Below, in pieces: positions 18,149 to 26,979 of a stretch of DNA of 64,000 nt. This DNA comes from Peristeroidobacter soli (GTDB taxonomy: Bacteria; Pseudomonadota; Gammaproteobacteria; Steroidobacterales; Steroidobacteraceae): assembly GCF_004138485.1 (NCBI RefSeq), contig NZ_ML142848.1:1958640-2022639 (forward strand), in the 5' to 3' direction. Position 1 is the stretch's first letter; each line of letters starts with the position of its first letter. The notes beneath the pieces are model-generated. The model saw only the letters and a list, made by a program, of their open reading frames with translations. It was not told the origin of the DNA and searched no databases. The position numbers were made by a program, and so were the translations under genes.

Positions 18149-20809
18149 ATGCAAGCTCAGTCACTGTCTTCACTGGCCGGTCGGCCAGTGCTCGCCGCCG
18201 TTCGTCCGCAATCCGCGCTACGCCTGGCCATCGTCGCGGCGCTGGGCTTGGGCGCGTCCATCGCGTCGGCGCAGGAGAAAGCGCCCAGCACCAACGAGCT
18301 GGAAGAGATTCTGGTTACCGGCACGTTGATCCGGGGCGCCGCGCCGACCGGGTCGGATCTGGTCACTGTCTCGCGCGATGTCATTGAAGCTACAGGTGTA
18401 ACGACGACGGCGGAGTTGTTGGCAACCGTGCCGCAGGTGACATCGTTCAACACGATGCCGGTCGGTACTTCCGATTTCTCGCAACCGATCACGCCGCCGA
18501 ATCTGCGCGGCATCGGTCTCGGCGCGACGGCGACACTCGTGCTGGTCAACGGCCATCGCATGGTCGGCGCTGGCGTCTTGCAGACCATTCCCGATCCATC
18601 GGCGATTCCCACGTCGGCCATCGAGCGGGTCGAAATCATCGCCGACGGTGCTTCGGCGACCTACGGTTCCGATGCGGTCGGCGGCGTCATCAATATGATC
18701 CTGCGCAAGGACTTCGACGGCTTCGAGACCACCGCGCAATACGGTTATGGCGATGGCTTCGACACCATGGACTTCAACACGGTGTTCGGTACCACCTGGG
18801 GCAGCGGCTCGATGATGATCGCGTATGAATACGCCGGTCGTAACAATCTGCAAGGCCGCGAACGAGACTACGTGACCAACGATCTCACGTCGCAGGGCGG
18901 CGCCGACAGCCGGAGCACGCTGTGCTACCCGGGCAATGTCACTTATAACAATGTGAACTACACGTTTCCGGGCCTCACGCCCGGTCTGAACCGCTGCGAC
19001 AACACGCAGTACACCGACTATCTCTCCGCTGAACATCGCAATAGCGTGTACGCGACGCTACGGCAGGACGTGACCGATAACGTCGAGTTCTTCAGCGAGG
19101 CATATTACTCGCAGCGTAAGTCGACACCCCTGAACGCGCAGCCCGGCGCGACGTTCGTCATTCCCATCACCAATCCGTACTTCGTCGCGCCGCCGGGCGG
19201 TGGGTTCGCGCCGTTCGAGGTGGTGCAGTATTCGTTCGTGCGCGAGTTCGGGCCCAACGTCGAGAATCCGCAGGAGCTGACCGCGGGCGGTCTGGTGGCC
19301 GGCGTGAATGTGAAATTGCCGGGCGACTGGGCGATGGAACTGCTCGCCAACTATGGAATCGGCACCACCGAAACCACCGATCGTTCCCTGAACGCAGCGG
19401 CGCTGAACGCGGCTGCGGCCGGCACGACGCTGGATACGGCGCTCGATCCATTCGGCGGGCGGACCAATCCCGCGGTGCTGGCGGCAATCCGCTCCGGCGG
19501 CACCTACAACGACGCCGATCAGGAGCTGCGCGAGATTTCGCTGAAGTTCGACGGCCCGCTGGTGTCCCTGCCTGGCGGCGCGCTGCGCATGGCGGTGGGC
19601 GCGCAATATCATTACGAAGAGATCGATGCGAAGACGTTTTATATCCAGCCCAACAACCGGCTGGATCTGGTCGCTCCGTCGTACGGCGATCGCTCGGTCC
19701 GCTCGGCATTCGCGGAATTGAATCTGCCCCTCGTGGGCAGCGGCAACGCGTTCACCGGCGTGCGGGCGCTGACGCTGTCCGCCTCGACGCGCTATGACGA
19801 TTACAGCGACTTCGGCGATACCACCAATCCGAAGTTCGGCCTCAACTGGACCGTGGTCGATGGTTTCTCGCTGCGTGCGAGCAGCGGCAAATCGTTCCAT
19901 GCGCCGAGCCTGGCGGATTCGAATGTTGCGACGGTGGATTCGCGCCTGCAGATCCTGCCCTTCTTTCCGTTCTTCCCGCCGGGCGCGCTGCCGGGACCGG
20001 CCGTGGTCATTGCCGGCGGCCAGCCGAATCTGAAACCGGAAAAGGCCGATACCTGGTCGGTGGGCTTCGATTTCAATCCGGCCGCGCTCGACAGCCTCAA
20101 CGTCAGTGCCACGCTGTACAACATCGACTTCCGCGACGTGCTGGGCATTCCGTTCTGGACCATCGGTCTGTTCACCAATCCGGCGCTGTCCCAGTACTAC
20201 ACCTATCGTCCGAGCGCTCAGCAGCTCGATGCACTGTTGAACTCAGGCATTCGCATCGACGGCACGCTGACACCGGCGCTGCGTGCGGCCATCATCGGCG
20301 GCGGCGAGATTCTCGATCTGCGTCGTCGCAATCTCGCGCGACAGGAAGTGCAGGGCGTGGACTTCAACGTCAACTACAGCTGGAACACCAGCTCGGGGCT
20401 GTTCTTCGCGGGTCTCGCCGGCCAGCGCGAGTTGAAGTTCGACCTCACCGCGGCGCCTGGGGCGGCCGCCGTGGATCAGACCGAACGCGGTCGCGTGAAA
20501 TGGCGCGCCCGAGGTACATTCAACTGGATCGGCGCGCAGTGGAGTACGGGTGCCTTCATCAACTACACCGGCAAGTACAACAATCCCAATCTGCTGACCC
20601 AGGAAGTGGATGCGTTCGTGACCGTCGATGCCCATGTGACTTACCGGCCGAAGGCCACCGGCTGGCTCGAGGGTACGCAGGTCAGCCTGCTGGCCGACAA
20701 TGTGCTCGACGAGGAGCCGCCGATGTATCTATCGTCACCGGGCTTCGATTCCGCGAACTCCTCGGCGCTCGGCCGGGTGGTGTCGATCAACGTACGCAAG
20801 TCATGGTGA
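18149..20809 (+). CDS. TonB-dependent outer membrane receptor
   Basis: The 886-aa protein would import a specific ligand across the outer membrane using TonB energy. A signal peptide ends near residue 43 (ASIASA-Q). A TonB-box-like EEILVTG follows at about 50. The plug domain contains VERVEIIADGASATYG and GGVINMILRKDFDG. The rest is a predicted 22-strand barrel ending with an aromatic last residue (NVRKSW). It heads a run of six same-strand genes for plant glycoside hydrolases and esterases, so the ligand is likely an oligosaccharide or glycoside. No SusD partner is present, as expected outside Bacteroidota. Confidence 0.93.
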   Translation: MQAQSLSSLAGRPVLAAVRPQSALRLAIVAALGLGASIASAQEKAPSTNELEEILVTGTLIRGAAPTGSDLVTVSRDVIEATGVTTTAELLATVPQVTSFNTMPVGTSDFSQPITPPNLRGIGLGATATLVLVNGHRMVGAGVLQTIPDPSAIPTSAIERVEIIADGASATYGSDAVGGVINMILRKDFDGFETTAQYGYGDGFDTMDFNTVFGTTWGSGSMMIAYEYAGRNNLQGRERDYVTNDLTSQGGADSRSTLCYPGNVTYNNVNYTFPGLTPGLNRCDNTQYTDYLSAEHRNSVYATLRQDVTDNVEFFSEAYYSQRKSTPLNAQPGATFVIPITNPYFVAPPGGGFAPFEVVQYSFVREFGPNVENPQELTAGGLVAGVNVKLPGDWAMELLANYGIGTTETTDRSLNAAALNAAAAGTTLDTALDPFGGRTNPAVLAAIRSGGTYNDADQELREISLKFDGPLVSLPGGALRMAVGAQYHYEEIDAKTFYIQPNNRLDLVAPSYGDRSVRSAFAELNLPLVGSGNAFTGVRALTLSASTRYDDYSDFGDTTNPKFGLNWTVVDGFSLRASSGKSFHAPSLADSNVATVDSRLQILPFFPFFPPGALPGPAVVIAGGQPNLKPEKADTWSVGFDFNPAALDSLNVSATLYNIDFRDVLGIPFWTIGLFTNPALSQYYTYRPSAQQLDALLNSGIRIDGTLTPALRAAIIGGGEILDLRRRNLARQEVQGVDFNVNYSWNTSSGLFFAGLAGQRELKFDLTAAPGAAAVDQTERGRVKWRARGTFNWIGAQWSTGAFINYTGKYNNPNLLTQEVDAFVTVDAHVTYRPKATGWLEGTQVSLLADNVLDEEPPMYLSSPGFDSANSSALGRVVSINVRKSW

Positions 20810-20811
20810 GC

Positions 20812-21765
20812 ATGAACTATCGTTGCGCGTCGAACTGGTTTGGTCTCGCGCCGTGCTCGATGGCAGCGCGGCTGCGGGTTCTATGCTTGATCGCAGCCGC
20901 GTCGTTCACGACGCAGGCGTTCGCAGCGACACCGCAGGAAGTTGCAATCTGGCCCGGCGTCGCGCCGGGCTCGGAGAAGGCGGAGCAGAAGGAACAGGTC
21001 TCGCCGTTTCCCGGCGGCAAGTTCAATGTCGTGCGCAACGTGACCAGGCCGACGCTCACGGTCTATCTGCCGGACCCGTCGAAGGCGACGGGTACCGGCG
21101 TGATCGTCGCGCCGGGTGGCGCGTTCCGCATGTTGACCATTGACGCGGAAGGCAACGATGTCGCTCGCTGGCTGGTGGAGCGGGGCATTGCCGCCTTCGT
21201 GCTCAAGTATCGTTTGATAGAAACACCCGGCAGCGATGCGTTGATGTGGACGCAGTTCATGGCTCGCATGGCTGCCGCGAAAATGTCGGGCACAGCTTCC
21301 TTCGCCGACGATGCGAAGCTCGGGATCGCCGATGGTATTCAGGCAGTGAAGGTCGTGCGCGCTCACGCCGATGAATGGAACATTGCACCCGATCGCATCG
21401 GTTTCGTCGGCTTCTCCGCCGGTGGCATGGTCGCGAGCTTCGCCATGCTGACGCCCGCCGAAGCCGCCCGCCCCGATTTTGTCGCGCCCATCTACGGCGC
21501 GCCGCTGGGTGAGATACCGAAGATCCCGTCGAAACTGCCGCCGGTGTTTCTTGCCTACGCAAGCGACGACGGTCTGATCGCCGAGCGCGTCGATGCCTTC
21601 CACGGCGCGCTACGCAAGGCCGGACATCATCCCGAGCTGCACATCTATCGCAAAGGCGGTCACGGCTTCGGCATGAACCAGCAAGGGCTCAGCAGCGACT
21701 ACTGGATCGAGGATCTGTATCACTGGATGGAGTCGCTGGGCTATACGCGTGCGACGACCGAGTGA
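20812..21765 (+). CDS. Secreted alpha/beta hydrolase (carbohydrate esterase-like)
   Basis: A 317-aa serine hydrolase of the acetyl-esterase / BD-FAE-like group. Residues about 17-40 form a signal peptide (MAARLRVLCLIAAASF), so the ATG at 20860 is also a possible start. The oxyanion segment is VIVAPGGAF, the nucleophile is in GFVGFSAGGMVA, and the catalytic His is in KGGHGFGM near the C-terminus. It likely removes acetyl or other acyl groups from plant glycans. It starts 2 bp after the receptor stop, so the two are translationally close and co-transcribed. Confidence 0.85.
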   Translation: MNYRCASNWFGLAPCSMAARLRVLCLIAAASFTTQAFAATPQEVAIWPGVAPGSEKAEQKEQVSPFPGGKFNVVRNVTRPTLTVYLPDPSKATGTGVIVAPGGAFRMLTIDAEGNDVARWLVERGIAAFVLKYRLIETPGSDALMWTQFMARMAAAKMSGTASFADDAKLGIADGIQAVKVVRAHADEWNIAPDRIGFVGFSAGGMVASFAMLTPAEAARPDFVAPIYGAPLGEIPKIPSKLPPVFLAYASDDGLIAERVDAFHGALRKAGHHPELHIYRKGGHGFGMNQQGLSSDYWIEDLYHWMESLGYTRATTE

Positions 21766-21775
21766 GAGAACATCG

Positions 21776-24700
21776 ATGGGGCGAACATTGAGGTCCGGGA
21801 CCAGATTCGACGCCAGTTCGACATTGCCTTCGGTTGTCAGCAAGCGCCGCAGCTCGAGCATGCCCTGGCTCGGCGCGATCGCTGGCCGACGAAAGGCTTC
21901 ACGTGGCTGGCGTGCCGGCGCTCTCGCTGCCTTGGCAGTGCTCGGAGTGACGGCAGCGCGCATGGCGCCATCTCTCGCCAGCACCTCGGCGTCGACACCC
22001 CATTCCCTGAAAACCGAATATGCCGGCGAGTTGCTGGGCACCGACGTGGAACGGCCCCGGTTGTCCTGGCTTTTACCGGCAGGCTTCAACGGTGCGCAGA
22101 CTGCATATCAGATCCGCGTCGCCGCCTCTCGCGATCAATTGACCGCGCCGCTGTGGGACAGCGGCAAAGTGAAGTCGTCGTCCATTCATCACATCGAGTA
22201 CACCGGCCCGGCGCTGCAATCGCGCCAGCGCTATTACTGGCAGGTACAGGCTTGGGACAGCCGCGATCGCGCGACGGGGTGGAGTGAGCCGTCGTGGTGG
22301 GAGATGGGCCTGTTGAGTGCAAGCGACTGGCAGGCCCGCTGGATCGGCGGACGACAGGCCGTCGATCACGACTGGAGTGATGCCAGCGTCAGCTATCAAT
22401 TCAGCTTGCTGGGCTCGACCGTGGACTTTCTGTTCCGTGCCCGCCCGGTCGGCAAGACTTATGGCGAAGCCTACGCGTGGCGGCTCACCATCGAAGGCGA
22501 GCAGGCCGTGCTCATTCCACAAGTGCGTCGCTACACCGGCCAGTTTCCGCGTCTGGTCGAGACGACCGTACTCAAGAAAGTGCCGCTGTCGATGACCGAG
22601 GCGCAACTGCGAGCCAAGTCGCATCGTCTGACGATCGAATATCGCGGCAATACCATCACCACTTCGCTCGACGGTCGCAAGGTCGACACGCTGACCGACG
22701 GCGTGCAGACGTCGGGAACCATCGGCGTCAGTGCCGGCGGCACTCAGGCGGCGGTCTTGCACGAGGTCACTGTCGACGCCGGCACCAATTCGTTCCAAAC
22801 AAAGTTCGAGCGTAACGACAATCCATTCACCGGCGGCAGCGTTCGCGCCGACGGTTTGCTGGTGGCAGCCGGCGTGCCGAATAAAGATATCGTCCTGCCC
22901 ATCGGTGCTCCCGCGCCGCTGCTGAGGAAGAGCTTCAGCGTCGATGCGACCGTGCGGTCGGCTCGCATCTACGTGGCCGCGGGCGGCTTCCCGAAAGTGA
23001 GTTTGAATGGCGAGACGATCAACTCAGCCATCGCCGACGGCGTGACCGCCTACGACAAGCGGGTGCTCTATCGCGCGCTCGATGTCACCAAGGCCGTGCG
23101 CCAGGGAGCCAATGCCATTGGCGTCGAGCTGGGCCGCGGCTGGTATGGGTTGACCGAGCCGAACGAGTGGTACTGGCATGCCGCGCCCTGGCGGGCTGCG
23201 CCCACCGTCAAGTTGCAGCTCGAAATCACCTTCGCCGATGGACGCCGGCAGCTGGTCGCCAGCGACGACAGCTGGCGAACGATCGACGGACCGACGCTGC
23301 ATGATTCGATCTATTCCGGCGAACGTTACGACGCGCGTCGCCTGCCGAAGCATTGGAACACGGCGAGCTTCGACGCCTCGCAGTGGGCGACGGCCAGTGT
23401 CGTCGAGGGACCCAGGGGCGTGCTCGACGCGGCCGAGCAAGAGCCGATCGCAGTCGTCGATACGTTGAAGCCGCGCTCTGTGCGCGAAGTGCAGCCGGGC
23501 GTGCATGTGTTCGACTTCGGCCGCATCTTCGCCGGCCGGCTCAGCCTGCGGGTCAACGGCCCCGCCGGCCAGACGGTCTCGCTGATTCAAACCGAAAAGC
23601 TCAACAAGGACGGCACGGTTCAGATCGCTAGCGGCCTGGTCGACACCCAACTGCAAACGGATCGCTACACGTTGGCGGGCGGCGGCGAGGAAACCTGGTC
23701 GCCGTCGTTTGGCTACAAAGGCTTTCGCTATGTACAAGTGGAAGGCTATCCGGGCACGCCGACGCTTGAGACACTGACGGGGGAGATATTGCACTCCACA
23801 GTCGCATCGCTCGGTTCGTTCGAAAGCGCCGAGCCACTGGTGAACTCGATTCATGCCGCGGCTCGCAACACCATCCTCAACAATCTGCACGGCATGCAAA
23901 CGGATACGCCGACCTACGAGAAGAACGGCTGGACGGGCGACGCGCACGCGTCGTCGCTGGCGGCGGCAGTGAATTTCGATGTCGCGCGCGTGTGGACCAA
24001 GTGGCTCGGCGACTATCGCGACGCGCAGTCCCCGAAGGGAGAGATTCCCGAAATCGTCCCGTCGACGCCGCTCTATGGTTACGAGGGCACGCCGGGTTGG
24101 AACATGGTTCGTGGCCCGATCCCCTCGTGGGATGCGGCAACGTCGGTCCTGCCTTGGGATCTCTACGATGAAACCGGCGACCTGCGGCTGCTCGCACAAA
24201 TGTATGAGACGCAGCGGAAGCTGGTCGACTACACCGGGACCTTCTTCACGCCGGGCACTCACATCTATGCGAACCCTGACAACCCCTTGCTGGCGGAGTA
24301 CGCGCTGCCCATGCCGGAAGGCCCGTTCGTCATGCCCGCGTGGGCGCGTCCGGATTTCGTGCCGCCGCCACCCGGACCCAGCGACAACGACTCCGTGGCG
24401 AGCGCGTATTACTACTTGATGATCGATCTGCTCGCGAACAGCGCGACTCTGCTGGATAAGAAGGACGACGCAACGAAGTATCGAGCGCTGGCCGATCAGG
24501 TGCGCGCTGCTTACAACGAGCGCTACTACGATGCGGCCAGGAAGATCTACCGCACGCCGGCTGCGGACGGTCAGACGAAGTATCTGCAGTATCAGAACGT
24601 GCTGCCGGTGGTGTTCGGGCTTGCACCGGCCGCGGACCGCGCGGCCATCGTCCGTGCCCTCAACGATGACCTGGTCGCGAACAAATATCACCTGTCGAGC

Positions 24701-25225
24701 ACCGGTGTGTTCTCCGGCCGTTATCTGCCGCTGTTACTCAGCGACTTCGGCTATGGCGAGACGGTTTACAAGCTGGTCACGCAGACCAGCGCGCCGAGCT
24801 GGGGCCATTGGATTCAGAACGATCTGCAGACCATGCTGGAGAACTGGTCGTTGCAGACGCGCTCCTACGATCACCATTACTGGGGCTCGATCAGTTCCTG
24901 GTTCTATCAAGGGCTCGCCGGCATCCGGCCGGCCGCGCCGGGCTATCGCTCGATCGTCATTCGTCCGATCACCCCGGCGGGGCTCGAGTGGGCACGCGGC
25001 AGCGTCGATACGATCGTGGGCCGCGTCGAATCGAAGTGGCAGCGCTCGGGCGAGAAGCTGTCGCTGGATATCACCATCCCGCCGGGAGCAACTGCGGAAG
25101 TGTGGTGTGCCGGTCCGCGACGTTCGGTGCCCGCGGGGGCCACCTTCGTGCGGGAAGAGCAGGGTCATGCGATCTATCGCGTCGAGGCGGGCCAGCGCCG
25201 GCTCGAATGCTCGGCGTCGAACTGA
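21776..25225 (+). CDS. Alpha-L-rhamnosidase, glycoside hydrolase family 78
   Basis: The 1149-aa enzyme would release terminal L-rhamnose from rhamnogalacturonan or rhamnosylated plant compounds. The domain order fits GH78. An N-terminal FN3-like rhamnosidase domain contains RPRLSWLLP and YYWQVQAWDS. Then come jelly-roll domains with RGWYGL and FDFGRIFAGRLSL, an (alpha/alpha)6 catalytic barrel with DTPTYEKNGWTGDAH (acidic residues), and a C-terminal beta domain. The start is uncertain: ATG 21776 follows GAGAG, but ATG 21860 gives a cleaner signal peptide with WRAGALAALAVLG. It lies 10 bp after the esterase. Residues 240-330 resemble a concanavalin-like insert, common in some bacterial rhamnosidases. 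Confidence 0.92.
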   Translation: MGRTLRSGTRFDASSTLPSVVSKRRSSSMPWLGAIAGRRKASRGWRAGALAALAVLGVTAARMAPSLASTSASTPHSLKTEYAGELLGTDVERPRLSWLLPAGFNGAQTAYQIRVAASRDQLTAPLWDSGKVKSSSIHHIEYTGPALQSRQRYYWQVQAWDSRDRATGWSEPSWWEMGLLSASDWQARWIGGRQAVDHDWSDASVSYQFSLLGSTVDFLFRARPVGKTYGEAYAWRLTIEGEQAVLIPQVRRYTGQFPRLVETTVLKKVPLSMTEAQLRAKSHRLTIEYRGNTITTSLDGRKVDTLTDGVQTSGTIGVSAGGTQAAVLHEVTVDAGTNSFQTKFERNDNPFTGGSVRADGLLVAAGVPNKDIVLPIGAPAPLLRKSFSVDATVRSARIYVAAGGFPKVSLNGETINSAIADGVTAYDKRVLYRALDVTKAVRQGANAIGVELGRGWYGLTEPNEWYWHAAPWRAAPTVKLQLEITFADGRRQLVASDDSWRTIDGPTLHDSIYSGERYDARRLPKHWNTASFDASQWATASVVEGPRGVLDAAEQEPIAVVDTLKPRSVREVQPGVHVFDFGRIFAGRLSLRVNGPAGQTVSLIQTEKLNKDGTVQIASGLVDTQLQTDRYTLAGGGEETWSPSFGYKGFRYVQVEGYPGTPTLETLTGEILHSTVASLGSFESAEPLVNSIHAAARNTILNNLHGMQTDTPTYEKNGWTGDAHASSLAAAVNFDVARVWTKWLGDYRDAQSPKGEIPEIVPSTPLYGYEGTPGWNMVRGPIPSWDAATSVLPWDLYDETGDLRLLAQMYETQRKLVDYTGTFFTPGTHIYANPDNPLLAEYALPMPEGPFVMPAWARPDFVPPPPGPSDNDSVASAYYYLMIDLLANSATLLDKKDDATKYRALADQVRAAYNERYYDAARKIYRTPAADGQTKYLQYQNVLPVVFGLAPAADRAAIVRALNDDLVANKYHLSSTGVFSGRYLPLLLSDFGYGETVYKLVTQTSAPSWGHWIQNDLQTMLENWSLQTRSYDHHYWGSISSWFYQGLAGIRPAAPGYRSIVIRPITPAGLEWARGSVDTIVGRVESKWQRSGEKLSLDITIPPGATAEVWCAGPRRSVPAGATFVREEQGHAIYRVEAGQRRLECSASN

Positions 25226-25250
25226 CAGACGAATGGGCGAGAGGACGACA

Positions 25251-26978
25251 ATGAAGCGGGATGCTGTTTCAACACCTGAATCACAACTCGGGCTGCGCGA
25301 CTCGAAGCAGGGCGCGGTGGGATTCGCTCGTAACGATGGGCAACCAGCGGCCCGGCAATTGCCGGTTGCCGCGCTGTTGGCTCTCTCCGCAATATTGTTG
25401 CCGCTCACGAGTTACGCGGCGACTTGCGAAAGTCTGAAGTCGCTGGCGATCGCCGATACCACCATCGATTCCAGCGCCGCAGTCGCTGCGGGTTCATTCA
25501 AAGATCCTGCCGTGCCATGGGCACCGCCCGCTCAGTTGCCCGAGCACTGCCGCGTCATCGGCACCATCAAGCCCACGCCGGATTCGAATATTCGTTTCGA
25601 AGTCTGGTTGCCGCAGCCGGGCAACTGGAACGGCAAACTTCAGGGCGCGGGCAACGGTGGGTTCGCGGGCTCCATCAACTATCACGGCGGGCTGGTGGAA
25701 GCCGTGCAGCGTGGCTATGCCGGCGTCAGCACCGATACCGGTCACACGGCCGCCAACAATAACAATGAAGATGTTTCCTGGGCGAAAGGTCATCCCGAGA
25801 AGCTGGTCGACTTCGGCCATCGCGCCATTCATCTGATGACGGTCAACGCCAAGGCCATCATCCAGGCCTATTACGGCGCCGGCCCGAAACGTTCCTATTT
25901 CGCGTCCTGTTCCAACGGCGGCCGGCAGGCGCTGATGATCGCGCAGCGCTATCCCGACGATTACGACGGCATCGTCGCCGGCGCGCCCGCCAACGACTGG
26001 ACCGGACTGATGCTCGGCTTCCTGTGGAACTCCCAAGCGATGCTGAAGCCGGATGCATACGTAACACCCGCTCACTCCCCGGCGTTGGAGGCGGAGGTCA
26101 ATGCACAGTGCGACACACTCGATGGTGTGAAGGATCAGATCGTCGGCGTGCCGCGAGCATGTAACTTTCAGCCGCAGAAGCTGCGCTGTTCCGACAAGGT
26201 TTCAAAATGGTGTTTGACCGATCCGCAGATCGGCGCGTTGCAGGCCATCTACCAGGGGCCGCGCACCGCATCGGGTACGCAGCTGTTTCCAGGGTTCACC
26301 CCTGGCGCTGAAGTGGGCAGCGTGCCCGGTCTGGGTTGGGACGGCTGGATCTTCGGCCCCAAGGCGGCCGGCGGCACGCAAGGCCGCTTCGTTGCCAACT
26401 TCATGCGCAGCGTCGCGGTGGGCGATGACAACTGGCAGCCCGGTTCGTTCGATTTCACTCGCGAGGCACCGGCGTTCATCGAGCGATATGCACCCATCCT
26501 CAACGCCACCGATCCCGACCTTTCTCGTTTCGCGGCGCGCGGCGGCAAGGTGATCTTGTTTCATGGCTGGGCCGACGCGGCCGTGCCGCCGTTGAACACC
26601 ATTAAATATTTCGACGCGGTCGGCGAGAAGATGGGCGCGCAACGCGAGCAGGTCGTCAGGCTGTTCATGGTGCCGGGCATGCAGCACTGCCTGGCGGGTC
26701 CCGGGCCCAGCACGTTCGGTGGCTTGAGCGCCGCCGTGCAGCCGTCGAATCCAACGATCGATCTTTCATCGGCGCTGGAGCAGTGGGTGGAGAAGGGTGT
26801 CGCGCCGGAGACCGTCAAAGCCGTGCGGCCCAAGAATCTGCTGGCCGCGCTCTACGATCCGACGCAGGGTGGTGTCGATCGCAGTGCTTTGCTATGCGCG
26901 TACCCAAAGCAGGCCAGGTTCAAGGGTGGCGATCAGAACGACGCCGCCAGTTACGTTTGCGAGATGCCGGGTGAGTGA
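25251..26978 (+). CDS. Tannase/feruloyl esterase family protein
   Basis: The 575-aa secreted hydrolase belongs to the tannase family, which cleaves gallate or hydroxycinnamate esters. ATG 25251 follows GAGGACGAC and is preferred. A hydrophobic signal lies at about 40-60 (LPVAALLALSAILLPLTSYA). The serine motif is SCSNGGRQAL near 219. HGWADAAVPP supplies the acid residue and VPGMQHC the catalytic His, the last followed by Cys as in the family's disulfide-linked site (CS-D-HC). It sits between the rhamnosidase and GH3 genes and overlaps neither. The ester bond attacked cannot be chosen from sequence. Confidence 0.92.
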   Translation: MKRDAVSTPESQLGLRDSKQGAVGFARNDGQPAARQLPVAALLALSAILLPLTSYAATCESLKSLAIADTTIDSSAAVAAGSFKDPAVPWAPPAQLPEHCRVIGTIKPTPDSNIRFEVWLPQPGNWNGKLQGAGNGGFAGSINYHGGLVEAVQRGYAGVSTDTGHTAANNNNEDVSWAKGHPEKLVDFGHRAIHLMTVNAKAIIQAYYGAGPKRSYFASCSNGGRQALMIAQRYPDDYDGIVAGAPANDWTGLMLGFLWNSQAMLKPDAYVTPAHSPALEAEVNAQCDTLDGVKDQIVGVPRACNFQPQKLRCSDKVSKWCLTDPQIGALQAIYQGPRTASGTQLFPGFTPGAEVGSVPGLGWDGWIFGPKAAGGTQGRFVANFMRSVAVGDDNWQPGSFDFTREAPAFIERYAPILNATDPDLSRFAARGGKVILFHGWADAAVPPLNTIKYFDAVGEKMGAQREQVVRLFMVPGMQHCLAGPGPSTFGGLSAAVQPSNPTIDLSSALEQWVEKGVAPETVKAVRPKNLLAALYDPTQGGVDRSALLCAYPKQARFKGGDQNDAASYVCEMPGE

Positions 26979-26979
26979 C

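Noticed and set aside
23024..24691. 555-aa minus-strand frame
   Set aside because: Antisense to GH78, composition is Arg-rich with no motif; the GH78 catalytic motifs are all in the plus frame.
24531..25250. N-terminal extension of the tannase-family frame
   Set aside because: The extension overlaps the GH78 C-terminus in another frame and is Arg/Ser-rich. The real start with ribosome site and signal peptide is 25251.
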